A stretch of DNA of 64,000 nucleotides, taken from CBDDEH01 sp965226865 (lineage in GTDB: Bacteria; Chloroflexota; Dehalococcoidia; Lucifugimonadales; JAGWBF01). Shown in pieces: positions 1-9,019 of this stretch (positions are counted from its first letter, which is position 1; the number at the start of each line of letters is the position of its first letter). A program made the translations under genes and the position numbers. The notes beneath the pieces are model-generated. The model made no database searches and was not told the origin of the DNA. It saw only the letters and a program-made list of their open reading frames with translations. The stretch covers positions 124,001-188,000 of the forward strand of contig CBDDEH010000004.1 of the NCBI GenBank assembly GCA_965226865.1. The letters run 5' to 3'.

Positions 1-949
1 CGCCGCTTCGTCTCTGTGGGCTAAGGTCTCGCCCGCTATGTTGGCAAGACCATGGACCACCAGTGATTCATCCGGCGTAAGACCGTCCCGCACCCAGGAT
101 TTTGTCAATAGAGTCCGGAAAACCGGATCCGACTCAAGCGCCGCTCTCCACGTGGCGAGAACGCCGTCCTGCTCGGATGGGCTTATCCCGTCCTGAATGT
201 AGGGCAGAGCTTCCATTGCGGAGGCGGCGTCAGGGTTTCGCTCCTTGAGGTCCAATAGCGCTATGGTAGCCTTCTGATCACTCGTGATGCCGCCGGCCAG
301 CGCGGGGCTGGAAAGCACCCGTCGGAAGCCGCTCGGGTGATCGCGGGCTAGATCGTCCAGTACCTGCACCATGAAATGTAGGGATTCCCACTTGTCGAAA
401 GATTCCAGGAACGGCATTCCCAGGAGCCGCGCCGTTGTCTCGTCGTCCCTTGAGGCCAGCTCAAAGAGTTCGCTAAGAACTTGGTATTCGCTCGAAGTGT
501 AACCGTCCCGCACCCATGATTTGTCCAGGAGCGCCCAGAATGATTCGCTGGAACGCCGCGCCATTTCGGCCAGTGCTAGGACTGATTCGTTCTCGTACTC
601 TTCGAAGTTTCTATGGAGCAAGCTGTCATCGCTCTCTGGGGTGTAGGTTATTCCGTCCTGGACCCAGGGCAACGCCTTTATTGCGGCCGCAGCCTCAGGG
701 TTGTCCTGCTCCAGAGCCAGCAACACGACGAAGGCCGCCTGCGCACTGGTGATTCCGTCGCGGAGGTCGGGGTGAGAGAGTACCCTCTGTAGGCCGTCTA
801 GGTCGAACATTGCCAGCCTGGATAGGCTATCCAAGACATGGAAGCCACCGAGGTCAAGGTAACCACCGTCAAAGTGACCGCTGGCACCGCTTAGGAAGGG
901 CATCTGTAGGATGCTTATGGCCGCCGCTTCGTCGCAGAGAGAGAGTAGA
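1..949 (-). CDS. Repeat protein, partial, cut at its upstream side by IS256
   Basis: The minus strand is open without a stop from about 1053 down to base 1. The first codons (above 949) are IS256 sequence, so only about 316 residues are native. The protein contains at least two long repeats. Each carries a W-V-R-D-G or Q-D-G-I signature (KSWVRDGYT, ALPWVQDGI, ALPYIQDGI, KSWVRDGLT) followed by an acidic, leucine-rich helical stretch of roughly 80 residues. Neither the true start nor the true end is in the window. I do not recognise a named domain. The regular spacing suggests a helical repeat scaffold, and the function is unknown. The IS probably removed or displaced the N-terminal part. Confidence 0.6.
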
Positions 950-2308
950 GTCCCAGGAAGTGGTGTAAGAGGGAGAGGGTCTGGAGAAAGAGAGACCACC
1001 GCGTCATCCTTAGCGGGCAAAGAAGAAAGCTCGAGAAAGGAGGACAACAGTGGTCAAGGAAAGGATGGACCTGCTGGAGCTATTGCGCAAGGGGGGAATG
1101 GACGGTGACGTGGACTTCCTACGGGAGGCACTGAGAGTGCTGGTAGAGGGGATCATGGATGCGGAGGTGTCATCGAGGATCGGTGCTGAGTATGGAGAAC
1201 GCAGCCCTGAGCGGGTGACCCAGCGCAACGGGTATCGGTCCCGGGCGTGGGATACCCGTGTAGGGACGATGGATCTGCACATCCCGAAGCTCAGAGAAGG
1301 GAGCTACTTCCCGAGCCTGCTGGAGCCACGGCGTCGCAGCGAGCGAGCTCTGCTGGCTGTGATCCAGCAGGCCTACGTGGAAGGTGTATCCACGAGGCGG
1401 GTGGACGATCTGGTCAAGGCCCTGGGGTGTGAGGGTATCTCCAAGAGCCAGGTGTCGCGCATCTGTCAGGAACTGGACGTGGTGGTGGATGGCTTCATGG
1501 GCCGTCCGCTGGACGCTGGACCCTACCCCTACCTGTGGCTGGACGCACTGACCCAGAAGGTCAGGGAGGACGGCAGGATCGTCAACGTCAGCGTGGTGGT
1601 GGCGACGGCGGTCAATGGCGAGGGCAAGCGGGAGATCATCGGGATGGACGTGGGTACGAGTGAAGACGGCGCCTTCTGGCTGGCCTTCCTACGCTCGCTG
1701 TCCGCCAGGGGTCTCAGCGGGGTGGAGCTGGTGGTATCGGACGCTCATCAGGGACTCCGCGGCGCCATCGCCGCAGTCTTCGGCGGAGCCAGCTGGCAAC
1801 GGTGCCGCACCCACTTCATGACCAACCTGCTCACTCGGGTCCCCAGGCGCACCCAGCCATGGGTGGCCACCATGGTGCGCACCATCTACCAGCAACCCTC
1901 CCCCGATGAGGTACACGCCCAACTCGACAGGGTGACCGATCAACTCCAGGACCGGTTCCATCAGGTCGCCTCTCTACTGGACGAGGCCGGACCCGACATC
2001 CTGGCCTTCTCCAGCTTCCCACTCGCCCACTGGAAGAAGATCTGGTCCAACAACCCACAGGAGCGTCTCAACAAGGAGATCCGGCGACGCACCGATGTGG
2101 TGGGCATCTTCCCTAACCGGCCGGCCGTGCGCCGCCTCGTTGGCGCCGTCCTGGCTGAGCAGCACGACGAATGGGCCGTTGGCCGTCGATACATCACACC
2201 TGTCGCGCTGACCTTCAACGAAGCTCTTCCAGAGGCCGATCTCGCGGAGGGGACTGCCGCCTAAACAACATCAACAGGATGACGCACTCTTACACCACTT
2301 GACGGGAC
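950..2308 (+). mobile_element. IS256-family insertion sequence
   Basis: Imperfect terminal inverted repeats of 22 bp lie at 950-971 and 2287-2308. They match at 19 positions, with an outer GTCCC and an inner AGTGGTGTAAGAG core. They enclose one full-length transposase gene. The 8 bases outside each end (AGAGTAGA and GTGACCCT) are not identical, so no target duplication is visible. The repeat-protein gene on the left does not resume on the right. Both facts suggest a deletion or rearrangement after insertion. Confidence 0.85.
1050..2264 (+). CDS. IS256-family (mutator-type) transposase
   Basis: A 404-residue transposase, the normal length for IS256, that cuts and joins the element ends by DDE chemistry. 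The GTG start at 1050 follows AAAGGAGG by about 5 bases. Visible family marks are an N-terminal helical region with RNGYRSR, then the first catalytic Asp in YLWLDAL (near residue 168). The second Asp is in VVSDAHQGLR (near 229), and the Glu is in the NNPQERLNKEIRRR segment (near 335). No frameshift or stop interrupts it, so it looks functional. It sits between intact inverted repeats. Confidence 0.95.
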   Translation: MVKERMDLLELLRKGGMDGDVDFLREALRVLVEGIMDAEVSSRIGAEYGERSPERVTQRNGYRSRAWDTRVGTMDLHIPKLREGSYFPSLLEPRRRSERALLAVIQQAYVEGVSTRRVDDLVKALGCEGISKSQVSRICQELDVVVDGFMGRPLDAGPYPYLWLDALTQKVREDGRIVNVSVVVATAVNGEGKREIIGMDVGTSEDGAFWLAFLRSLSARGLSGVELVVSDAHQGLRGAIAAVFGGASWQRCRTHFMTNLLTRVPRRTQPWVATMVRTIYQQPSPDEVHAQLDRVTDQLQDRFHQVASLLDEAGPDILAFSSFPLAHWKKIWSNNPQERLNKEIRRRTDVVGIFPNRPAVRRLVGAVLAEQHDEWAVGRRYITPVALTFNEALPEADLAEGTAA

Positions 2309-2447
2309 GTGACCCTTCTCCTTGGTGCAGAATAGTGGTGGACTCAGTGTCCATTGCCTCTGTTTGAAACTCCGGGGGCACGTCCGGTTTCCGAAGCTGT
2401 TGAGCCGTAATTTCCTATCTCCACGCTCGAAGGCCGCAGGACCTATC

Positions 2448-2547
2448 AGCACCTACACGACCAGCCTGAACCTCAACACGAAAGTTCTTGATTTCGTCAA
2501 GTCTGGTGGGCCTGCACGTACCGAATAGAGCTTGTCTCATAAATAAG
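2448..2547 (+). repeat. Left arm of a ~100 bp inverted repeat flanking the IS1182-like element
   Basis: This stretch recurs in reverse complement at 4186-4290. The best-conserved part is a 30-plus bp block, read here as GTTCTTGATTTCGTCAAGTC followed by TGGTGGGCC. The inner part holds the transposon end (GAGCTTGTCTCAT at 2528-2540). A weaker third relative lies near 10470-10500. In all three, one frame on the complementary strand reads LD-E/K-IKN, so the outer part may be a fragment of a once-coding sequence. Confidence 0.7.
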
Positions 2548-4205
2548 GAGGGGTACTGAGGTGTACACTGTGAGGCGACTTTGGAAGAGGAGCCGAGAAG
2601 ATGCCGCTTCGAGAGATGGGCCGAGAGCAGATGTGGATGTTGCCGCCGACGCTTGACGGGTTGTTGCCGCTGGACCATCCGGCGCGATTCGTGGCCGAGT
2701 TCGTTGACGCGTTGGGTCGGGATGGCTGGTCGGAGCTTGGTGTGGAGATAGGTGGGGACCCACTGGGAGCGCCGGCCTATCACCCTCGTGCGCTATTGAG
2801 CGTATGGTTGTACGGCTTCATGACGGGAGTGCGTTCGTGCCGGAAGCTGGAGGCAGCCTGCCGGGACCAGATATCGTATCTGTGGCTGACCGGGTGGCAG
2901 CATCCTGACCACAACACCCTGTGGCGATTCTACAAAGGCATAGGCAGGCTATGAGAACGCTGTTTGAGCGGACGGTTCGTACGGCGGTGACGATGAAGCT
3001 GGTGGACCTGGCGGTGCAGGCGGTGGATGGCACAAAGGTGGTCGCCAACGCATCGCTGAATAGGAGCTACGATGCCGAGGGACTGCGAGGGCTGCTGGAC
3101 CGAGTGGAGAGGGCAATAGGCGACCTTGAGGCTCAGAACGAAGCGGGAGAAGACACTGCTGCTGCCCATCTGCCTGAGGAGTTGGCCGACAAGGAGGTCT
3201 TGAGAGCGCAGGTGAGGCAGGCGATGACCGATCTTGCGAGTCAGGAACGCCACAAGCGTATCAACCTGACCGACAGAGATGCCCGGCTGATGAAGGGCAG
3301 GCAGGGCATTGTGGCTGGCTACAACGCCCAGGCTATGGTCTCACCTACAGAGCCGGCTGGGGGAGCGACCGGCATGTTGGTCACCGCCGTGGATGTGGTG
3401 GACGAAGCCAATGACAATGCCATGTTGGCGCCGATGATGGAACGGGCCGAAGAGACGACCGGGACGAAAGCGCAGACGACGTTGGCCGACGCCGGATATT
3501 TCGCCGGGAGTCACTTGGAAGAATGTGCCAGCCGCGGTCAGCAGGTGGTGGTGTCCGAGTCACGGCAGCGGTTCCTCAAAGACCCATATCACAAGGACCA
3601 GTTCACCTATGACGAGCAGAGCGACAGCTTTACGTGCCCACAGGGACAGACGCTCCACTTTGTTCGTATCCAGCATGCGAATGGAGTCCCGTTGCGTCTG
3701 TACCGGGCCTCTGGTGCTGTCTGTCAGGCGTGTCCAGCCTTCGGAGTGTGTACGAGGGCCAGAGAGGTTGGCCGAAGCTTGGCGGTAGGCCCGCACGATG
3801 CCGTGCTGCGCCGTCATCGCGCCTGGATGGCCACCTCAGCAGCTAAAGAGGCTTACAGGCTGAGAAAACAACTGGTCGAGCCGGTCTTTGGAATCATCAA
3901 AGAGCAACAGATGGCACGGAGGTTCCTACTGCGAGGCCTCGTTAACGTGGCGGCCGAGTGGACCATGTTGGCCACCGCTTTCAACCTGCGCACCCTGTGG
4001 CGGGCCTGGCGCTCCCGCGCCTTCATCCAGCTAACACACGGGCCAAATCCCCATCCCGCTTCCTGATCCCAACTGCGCCGGCAATCACCCTTCGCCAATC
4101 CATCCCCACCTTCAACTCTCCCGGCAAGAGTTGTTCAGTAAATCCCACCGGCTTAAGCCATCTGCTCCTACCTGCTACCCTCTACACCACTTTTGGGACA
4201 GGCTC
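2528..4205 (+). mobile_element. IS1182-like insertion sequence
   Basis: The ends read GAGCTTGTCTC (2528-2538) and, in reverse complement, GAGCCTGTCCC (4195-4205). They enclose a transposase of the IS1182 type. The element is embedded in a longer inverted repeat (2448-2547 and 4186-4290), so the exact borders are uncertain. The transposase carries a frameshift, so this copy is probably inactive unless frameshifting is programmed. Confidence 0.75.
2601..4066 (+). pseudogene. IS1182-family transposase, frameshifted
   Basis: Two overlapping reading frames make one transposase. Frame one (2601-2954) has the N-terminal helical DUF772-like region ending near HNTLWRFYKG. The second frame continues from about 2936 with HRQAMRTLFERTV and runs to 4066. 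It includes a VQAVDGTKV catalytic Asp region and a cysteine-rich segment (C-P-Q-G, then C-x2-C-x5-C) typical of the DDE_Tnp_1_6 type. It closes with the EPVFGIIKEQQ Glu region. A -1 shift around TACAAAGGC (2932-2940) restores continuity. This could be a one-base indel or programmed frameshifting. The slippery sequence is poor, so an indel is more likely. Confidence 0.85.
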
Positions 4206-4290
4206 AGTACGGTACACTCTGGCCCACCAGACTTGACGAAATCAAGAACTTTCAGCTTGAGATTCAAGCTGGCGGTATAGTAGGTGCTGG
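4186..4290 (-). repeat. Right arm of the ~100 bp inverted repeat
   Basis: Reverse-complement partner of 2448-2547. The two arms share the block ending TGGTGGGCC and an outer stretch resembling AGCACCTAC. The inner edge carries the right end of the IS1182-like element (4195-4205). The symmetry means either that the element has unusually long ends, or that it sits between the arms of an older palindromic repeat. Confidence 0.7.
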
Positions 4291-4379
4291 GCCTCCAGCA
4301 GCAGTAGTGCTCCGAGTCCACGTCCCCAACCAACCTTCCAGTCGGGCACGGATCTTGCCATTGACTTCGGGCGGCGGTT

Positions 4380-4398
4380 TGTGTAACGATATTACACA
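4380..4398. promoter_or_regulatory. Palindromic operator in front of the toxin-antitoxin pair
   Basis: TGTGTAACGATATTACACA is a perfect 7 bp inverted repeat with a 5-base centre, ending 27 bases before the antitoxin start. Ribbon-helix-helix antitoxins normally bind such palindromes and repress their own operon. The role is inferred from position and symmetry. Confidence 0.65.
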
Positions 4399-4425
4399 CT
4401 CACCTTAGCCCCGCTGGAGATCGAT

Positions 4426-4701
4426 ATGGCCAGAGTGCAGTTGGTAATGGCGGACGATGACCGAGACCGCTTTGTTCACCAGGCGCGGCAGGAGGGCATG
4501 TCCCTCAGCGCTTGGATGCGGGCAGCCGCCCGTGAACGCCTCGAAACACGCCAGAGCGTCAGGTTGTTCGAGTCCCCGGAGGAGGTCAAGGAGTTCTTCA
4601 AGTCATGCGCCGCGCTGGAAGGCCCGGAGACGGAGCCGGACTGGAGTGAGCACTTGCGCGTCATGAGCGAGTCCCGCGCAAGAGGAGCGGCCGGAACGTG
4701 A
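4426..4701 (+). CDS. Ribbon-helix-helix-type antitoxin (VapB-like)
   Basis: A 91-residue protein whose first 45 residues look like a short DNA-binding ribbon-helix-helix: a beta strand (ARVQLVMADDDRDRF), then SLSAWMRAAARERLE. Antitoxins of this kind bind the operator with one end and block the toxin with the other. The C-terminal half is acidic (EEVKEFFK, EGPETEPDW), as expected for a toxin-covering tail. The ATG follows CTGGAGA. The stop overlaps the toxin start by 4 bases (GTGA at 4698-4701), so the two are translationally coupled. The family call rests on fold pattern and context. Confidence 0.75.
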   Translation: MARVQLVMADDDRDRFVHQARQEGMSLSAWMRAAARERLETRQSVRLFESPEEVKEFFKSCAALEGPETEPDWSEHLRVMSESRARGAAGT

Positions 4702-5093
4702 TTTTCGTCGATACCAACGTCTTCATGTATGCCGTAGGGCGCCCCCACACCCTCCAGACGCCCGCCCAGACCTTCTTCGTCGAAGCCAATCGAAGGGACA
4801 TGCCGCTGTGTACTTCAGCGGAGGTCATGCAGGAACTGGCCCATGTGTACCTGCCCACCGGAAGGCTGCAAACCTTCGATGCGACGCTAGCGCTGATGGC
4901 AAGCGCCGCAGTTGAGGTTTGGCCGCTGGAAGAGGCGGACGTGGCTCTGGCCCGGCAGATCCATGAGCAATACCCCGAATTGCAAGCTCGGGACCTTTGT
5001 CACCTGGCCAGTTGTAGACGGCGGGGGGTCCGGGAGATCAAGACCTTTGACCAGACATTAGCGGCCCTATCCAGCAATCCGTCAATTCCATAG
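4698..5093 (+). CDS. PIN-domain ribonuclease toxin (VapC-like)
   Basis: 131 residues, the usual size of a VapC toxin, which cleaves RNA (often tRNA or rRNA) using Mg2+ held by acidic residues. The conserved acids are visible: D5 in IFVDTN, E46 in EVMQEL, D99 in ARDLCH and D118 in KTFDQTL. The GTG start lies inside the antitoxin stop codon (GTGA overlap), the typical toxin-antitoxin arrangement. The catalytic set looks complete, so the pair is probably functional. The gene is unlike the surrounding IS debris in being intact. Confidence 0.85.
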   Translation: MIFVDTNVFMYAVGRPHTLQTPAQTFFVEANRRDMPLCTSAEVMQELAHVYLPTGRLQTFDATLALMASAAVEVWPLEEADVALARQIHEQYPELQARDLCHLASCRRRGVREIKTFDQTLAALSSNPSIP

Positions 5094-5134
5094 GGACGAG
5101 AGGAGATGGGTTGGCTACAGGTGACTGACTAGGT

Positions 5135-8047
5135 ATGCCACGCCAGACGGAGCCGAACGCCAATAACGCTTTGGGTAGCCTGCTTCAGGCGATGCTGCCC
5201 CGCAGCCACGTGCGCTCAGAGAACACCCAGGCTATCTCCGGCCACCCAGGGCTGCGCCCCGACATCATCGTCAATGCTCCCGGCCGTTCTCCGGTAGTGG
5301 TCGAGGCCGAGTATCTGCCTGCGCGCACCGTCGAACCGGAGGCCAAGTCCCGCCTCGGGCTGGAGGTGGCCGCCAACGGGCGCATCATCGAAGCCGCCAT
5401 CGCGCTGCGCTACCCGGAGGAGGTCAGCGAGGCTCACGACCTGCGCGCCGCTCTGTCTGAAGCACGCCTATCCTATTGCGTCTTCACGGAAGGTGCTGCG
5501 GGACTCAACCGCTTCCCGGAGTTGGGCTGGCTAGAGGGTTCCCTGGATGACCTGGCGGACATGGTGCGTCTGGTGTCCGTACCGCAGCGCGCCGTAGACC
5601 AGGCCGCCGCTACGCTGGAAGTGGGCATCGAGGGAGCGGCAAAGCTCCTGGATGAGCTGAGCGAGACCCGCTCTGGCATCACGATGGCGATTGCCCGCCG
5701 CTTGGGAATGATCAACGTACCCCAGACCCGGCGCATGGCCTGTGCCATCATCGCCAATGCCCTAGTCTTTCACGAACACATCGCAGGGATGAACCCGGAG
5801 ATTAAACCCCTTGCCCAGGTTTGTGGCGACGGCGTAGACAATCCCCAAGGCGAGGTACTGGCCGCCTGGGACGACATCCTGAACATCAACTACTGGGCCA
5901 TCTTCGCCATCGCCAAGGACATCCTGGAGCAGTTGGACGCGGGCGATGCGGCGGACATCCTGCGGCGGTTGAGGCAAACCGCGCAGTCGGTAAACGCGAC
6001 GGGGGTGGACAACGCGCACGACCTGACGGGCCGGGTCTTCCAACGCCTCATCGCGGACCGAAAGTACCTGGCCACCTTCTACACGCTCCCCTCGTCCGCC
6101 GCGCTCCTGGCCCGGCTGGCCGTGGCCAAGGTGGAAGATGTGGACTGGTCCGACGCCGAGGCCATCGGCAAGCTGCGCATTGGCGATTTCGCCTGCGGGA
6201 CCGGCGCACTCCTCTCGGCGGTTTACGACCAGGTGGCCGCCCGCCATGAGCGGGCCGGCGGCGATGCCGCCGCTCTTCACACGATTATGATGGAGGAGGT
6301 GCTCTACGGCTGCGACGTCATGCCCTCTGCCGTCCACATCACCGGCGCAACCCTCTCCGGCATGGAGCCGTCAGTCCTCTTCAACAGCTCCCGCCTGTAC
6401 ACCATGCCCTACGGCAGAATGAAGGACAACAGCGTGATGATAGGCTCCCTAGAGTTGCTCCGGTCCTCTAACGTGCTGACGTTATTCAACGCCAGCGACC
6501 CGGCGATGCGCACTGGCAGCGCCGGCGAGGAGACCGCTGCCCAGATTCGCACCGAGATTCCGGACAAGGGCTACAACCTTGTGATCATGAATCCTCCCTT
6601 TACGAGGGCCACGAACCACGAGGGAGCACACGCCGACATCACCAACCCCGCCTTTGCCGCGTTTGACGCCACGCCCGCTGACCAAACGGAGATGGGAGAC
6701 CGGATCAACCAATTAGGGAAAGACTCCTGCTACCACGGCAACGCTGGAATCGCTTCAGCATTCGCTGCGCTGGCTCACAAGAAGCTCAAGGCTGGTGGAG
6801 TCCTTGCCCTGGTCTTGCCCCTGTCGGCAGCTGCGGGCCTATCCTGGCAGGGGTTCAGGAAGACGTTGGCCAAGAACTATACCGACCTTACCGTGTTGAG
6901 CATAGCGGCTTCGGACAACGACCACCTTTCGTTCTCTGCCGACACGGGCATGGCTGAGTGTCTGGTTATAGCCCGTAAGCTCAAGCAGTCCGAGGCAGCG
7001 CCAGGGACAGGGCGCGGGCACTTTGTATCCCTGAGCCGCCGCGCCCAAGGGTTTGCCCATGCCGGTTCGCTGGCAATGAACGTCTCCAACCCCGAACGGG
7101 CGAGGCGGGTTGAGGATGGGCCTTATGGCGGCACCGCTTTGATGATCGGCGACGAGTTGGCAGGTGAAGGCATGACCGTCCCAATCCAGACGGACGGGGA
7201 ATCTTGGAGTGCGGTCCGTCTGTCCGACCTGTCGCTGGCTCAGACGGCTTACGTATTGGCCCAATCAAGGCTATGGCTCCCTGGGAGTCCGTCTGCCTTG
7301 GACTTGAAAGTGGCTCGTTTGGACAAAATGGCCACCTTAGGCATGGTCCATCGAGACATCACGGGTCCACGACCTCGAGGCCCCTTCGACAAGATCGCTC
7401 CAACTCCTACAGCCACCTATCCGTCCCTGTGGAACCACGATGCAAAGAACGAAACTCGGATGGTTTGTGAACCAGACTCTCAACTGCGGGTAAGACAGGG
7501 GATGGAGGAGAAGGCCGCCGCTGCCTGGGCTACGGCCAGCCGCGCTCATATCAACCTTGATTTCAGGTTCAACTCTCAGCCGTTGACCGCAGCGTTCACC
7601 GAGCGGGAGAGCATGGGGGGCGTCGCCTGGCCAAACGTGCGGTTCCAAAATGGCCAGTCCGACTACGCCTTTACGCTGTGGTGCAATAGCACCCTCGGGC
7701 TACTGTTGTTCTGGTGGCACTCAAACCGACAGCAGAGCGGGCGAGGCAGAACGACTATACGTGCTGTCGAATCACTGCCCGTCCTGGACCTCCACGCCCT
7801 CAGCGACGAGCAGCAACGCACCTCTGAGGCCATCTTCAGCGAACTGAGGAACATCGAGTTGAAGCCCGCCTATCTTGCCGACGCCGATCCCAACCGTGCT
7901 CTTCTGGATCGAAGAGTGGTCTGTGAGCTCCTGCGCTTCGACGAGGAGACCTACGCAGCCGTCCGTCGCTTGACCGCCAAGTGGTGCGCAGAGCCATCGG
8001 TACATGGCGGCAAGGCACGTCCAAAGTCCGCCAAGTTCGTTTCCTAG
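5135..8047 (+). CDS. Large adenine-specific DNA methyltransferase, possible N-terminal nuclease-like region
   Basis: 970 residues. The methyltransferase core has the SAM-binding motif DFACGTGALL (near residues 350-359) and the adenine-methylation motif NPPF (near 485-488), as in type I M and type IIG/BREX-type N6-adenine enzymes. Residues 40-75 read RPDIIVNAPG then VVVEAEY. This is an Asp-strand-ExE pattern that resembles, but does not match, a PD-(D/E)XK nuclease core, because the Lys is absent. The C-terminal third (LWCNSTLGLLLFWW, ESLPVLDL) resembles target-recognition regions. No separate restriction or specificity gene follows directly. It starts 41 bases after the toxin gene and could be a stand-alone type IIG-like system or one part of a larger defence locus. 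Confidence 0.8.
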   Translation: MPRQTEPNANNALGSLLQAMLPRSHVRSENTQAISGHPGLRPDIIVNAPGRSPVVVEAEYLPARTVEPEAKSRLGLEVAANGRIIEAAIALRYPEEVSEAHDLRAALSEARLSYCVFTEGAAGLNRFPELGWLEGSLDDLADMVRLVSVPQRAVDQAAATLEVGIEGAAKLLDELSETRSGITMAIARRLGMINVPQTRRMACAIIANALVFHEHIAGMNPEIKPLAQVCGDGVDNPQGEVLAAWDDILNINYWAIFAIAKDILEQLDAGDAADILRRLRQTAQSVNATGVDNAHDLTGRVFQRLIADRKYLATFYTLPSSAALLARLAVAKVEDVDWSDAEAIGKLRIGDFACGTGALLSAVYDQVAARHERAGGDAAALHTIMMEEVLYGCDVMPSAVHITGATLSGMEPSVLFNSSRLYTMPYGRMKDNSVMIGSLELLRSSNVLTLFNASDPAMRTGSAGEETAAQIRTEIPDKGYNLVIMNPPFTRATNHEGAHADITNPAFAAFDATPADQTEMGDRINQLGKDSCYHGNAGIASAFAALAHKKLKAGGVLALVLPLSAAAGLSWQGFRKTLAKNYTDLTVLSIAASDNDHLSFSADTGMAECLVIARKLKQSEAAPGTGRGHFVSLSRRAQGFAHAGSLAMNVSNPERARRVEDGPYGGTALMIGDELAGEGMTVPIQTDGESWSAVRLSDLSLAQTAYVLAQSRLWLPGSPSALDLKVARLDKMATLGMVHRDITGPRPRGPFDKIAPTPTATYPSLWNHDAKNETRMVCEPDSQLRVRQGMEEKAAAAWATASRAHINLDFRFNSQPLTAAFTERESMGGVAWPNVRFQNGQSDYAFTLWCNSTLGLLLFWWHSNRQQSGRGRTTIRAVESLPVLDLHALSDEQQRTSEAIFSELRNIELKPAYLADADPNRALLDRRVVCELLRFDEETYAAVRRLTAKWCAEPSVHGGKARPKSAKFVS

Positions 8048-8149
8048 TCACTTGTGCTACCGCACGAGCTTAGCGGGCACACCCTCTGATGCACCTGCGG
8101 TGTCACTTGGTGATTGCCCACCGAGGCGCTTCATCGCTACAGTCAGACT

Positions 8150-8890
8150 ATGGTGCTCTCCGATCGACAGATTCTCGACTTCCTCAGCAGGATGCCGTTT
8201 ATCGACTCGGCGGAACTGGCAGGCATCCTGGGCGAGCCCCACGCGACCGTTCACCGAGCCCTGACCGGCCTGCTGGCGGACGGAATCGTCGGGAGGGTGA
8301 GTCACGGCACCGCCCATCTGCCATCGAGCCAGAGATACCACCTGACGGCCCAGGGCATCCGCGAGGCCGCCGGGTTCCTCGGCTTCGAGACGCCCTCGGA
8401 CTTCGTGCGAGCCTACCCGGTGTCCAGGGAGTGGCTGGCGCTGCTGATCCGCCGAATGGACGCGGTGGCCGCCACCTACCGTCTCGCCGCCTCACTCTCC
8501 CCCGGCACCAACGGGCTTCGGTCGCACGTTGACTTCCACCGCAGGGGACGCTTCTACGCGACGATCACCCTCCACGACGGCCGAACGTTCGGCGTGGTGA
8601 GCCAGGGCCTGGCCCTGCGGCGGCGGTCACTCTACGACCGGCTGAGAGCCATAGCGGAGTACGACTATACGCGCCGTCCTGGAGCCACGCTGATCCTGAC
8701 GCCCAGCGTCTGGGAGGAGAGACTGACGGGGAGGTTCTGCGAGCGACTGAACCTCAGGGACTCCTACATCGCAGTGGAGTCGAGGGACGCGCTCGAGAGA
8801 CGGGACCTTCGCCTCTGGTGTCAAACCACGGGGTTATTCGGCAGTTCGTATCACACGCTTGGCCACGTGAGATCCTCAAGCATCATTTGA
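8150..8890 (+). CDS. Winged-helix protein resembling replication-relaxation proteins
   Basis: 246 residues from ATG 8150. A TTG at 8114 would add 12. The first 90 residues look like a winged helix: SDRQILDFLSRMPFIDSAEL, a recognition-like segment (HATVHRALTGLL), then a wing ending YHLTAQGI. This layout resembles Replic_Relax/MobC-like proteins found on mobile elements. The rest is mixed alpha/beta (TLHDGRTFGVVSQG, LRLWCQTTG) and is shorter than most relatives, so the C-terminus may be truncated. It starts about 100 bases after the methyltransferase gene on the same strand. The family call is tentative. Confidence 0.5.
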   Translation: MVLSDRQILDFLSRMPFIDSAELAGILGEPHATVHRALTGLLADGIVGRVSHGTAHLPSSQRYHLTAQGIREAAGFLGFETPSDFVRAYPVSREWLALLIRRMDAVAATYRLAASLSPGTNGLRSHVDFHRRGRFYATITLHDGRTFGVVSQGLALRRRSLYDRLRAIAEYDYTRRPGATLILTPSVWEERLTGRFCERLNLRDSYIAVESRDALERRDLRLWCQTTGLFGSSYHTLGHVRSSSII

Positions 8891-9019
8891 GTCCGGTCCA
8901 GTTAAGTTCTGGGCTATGTGGGGAAGTGGCCGACCGGCGCCGTTGGATTCAGCCATGCAGGGAAGCTAACATAGGTCAAACCCCATAAGCAAACGAAACC
9001 CAAGAACCATGTTCGTTGC

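Noticed and set aside
2921..2954. Programmed -1 frameshift in the IS1182-like transposase
   Set aside because: The overlap lacks a convincing slippery heptamer, and IS1182 transposases are normally a single frame.
5762..6337. 191-codon minus-strand frame inside the methyltransferase
   Set aside because: Antisense to conserved methyltransferase sequence with motif I.
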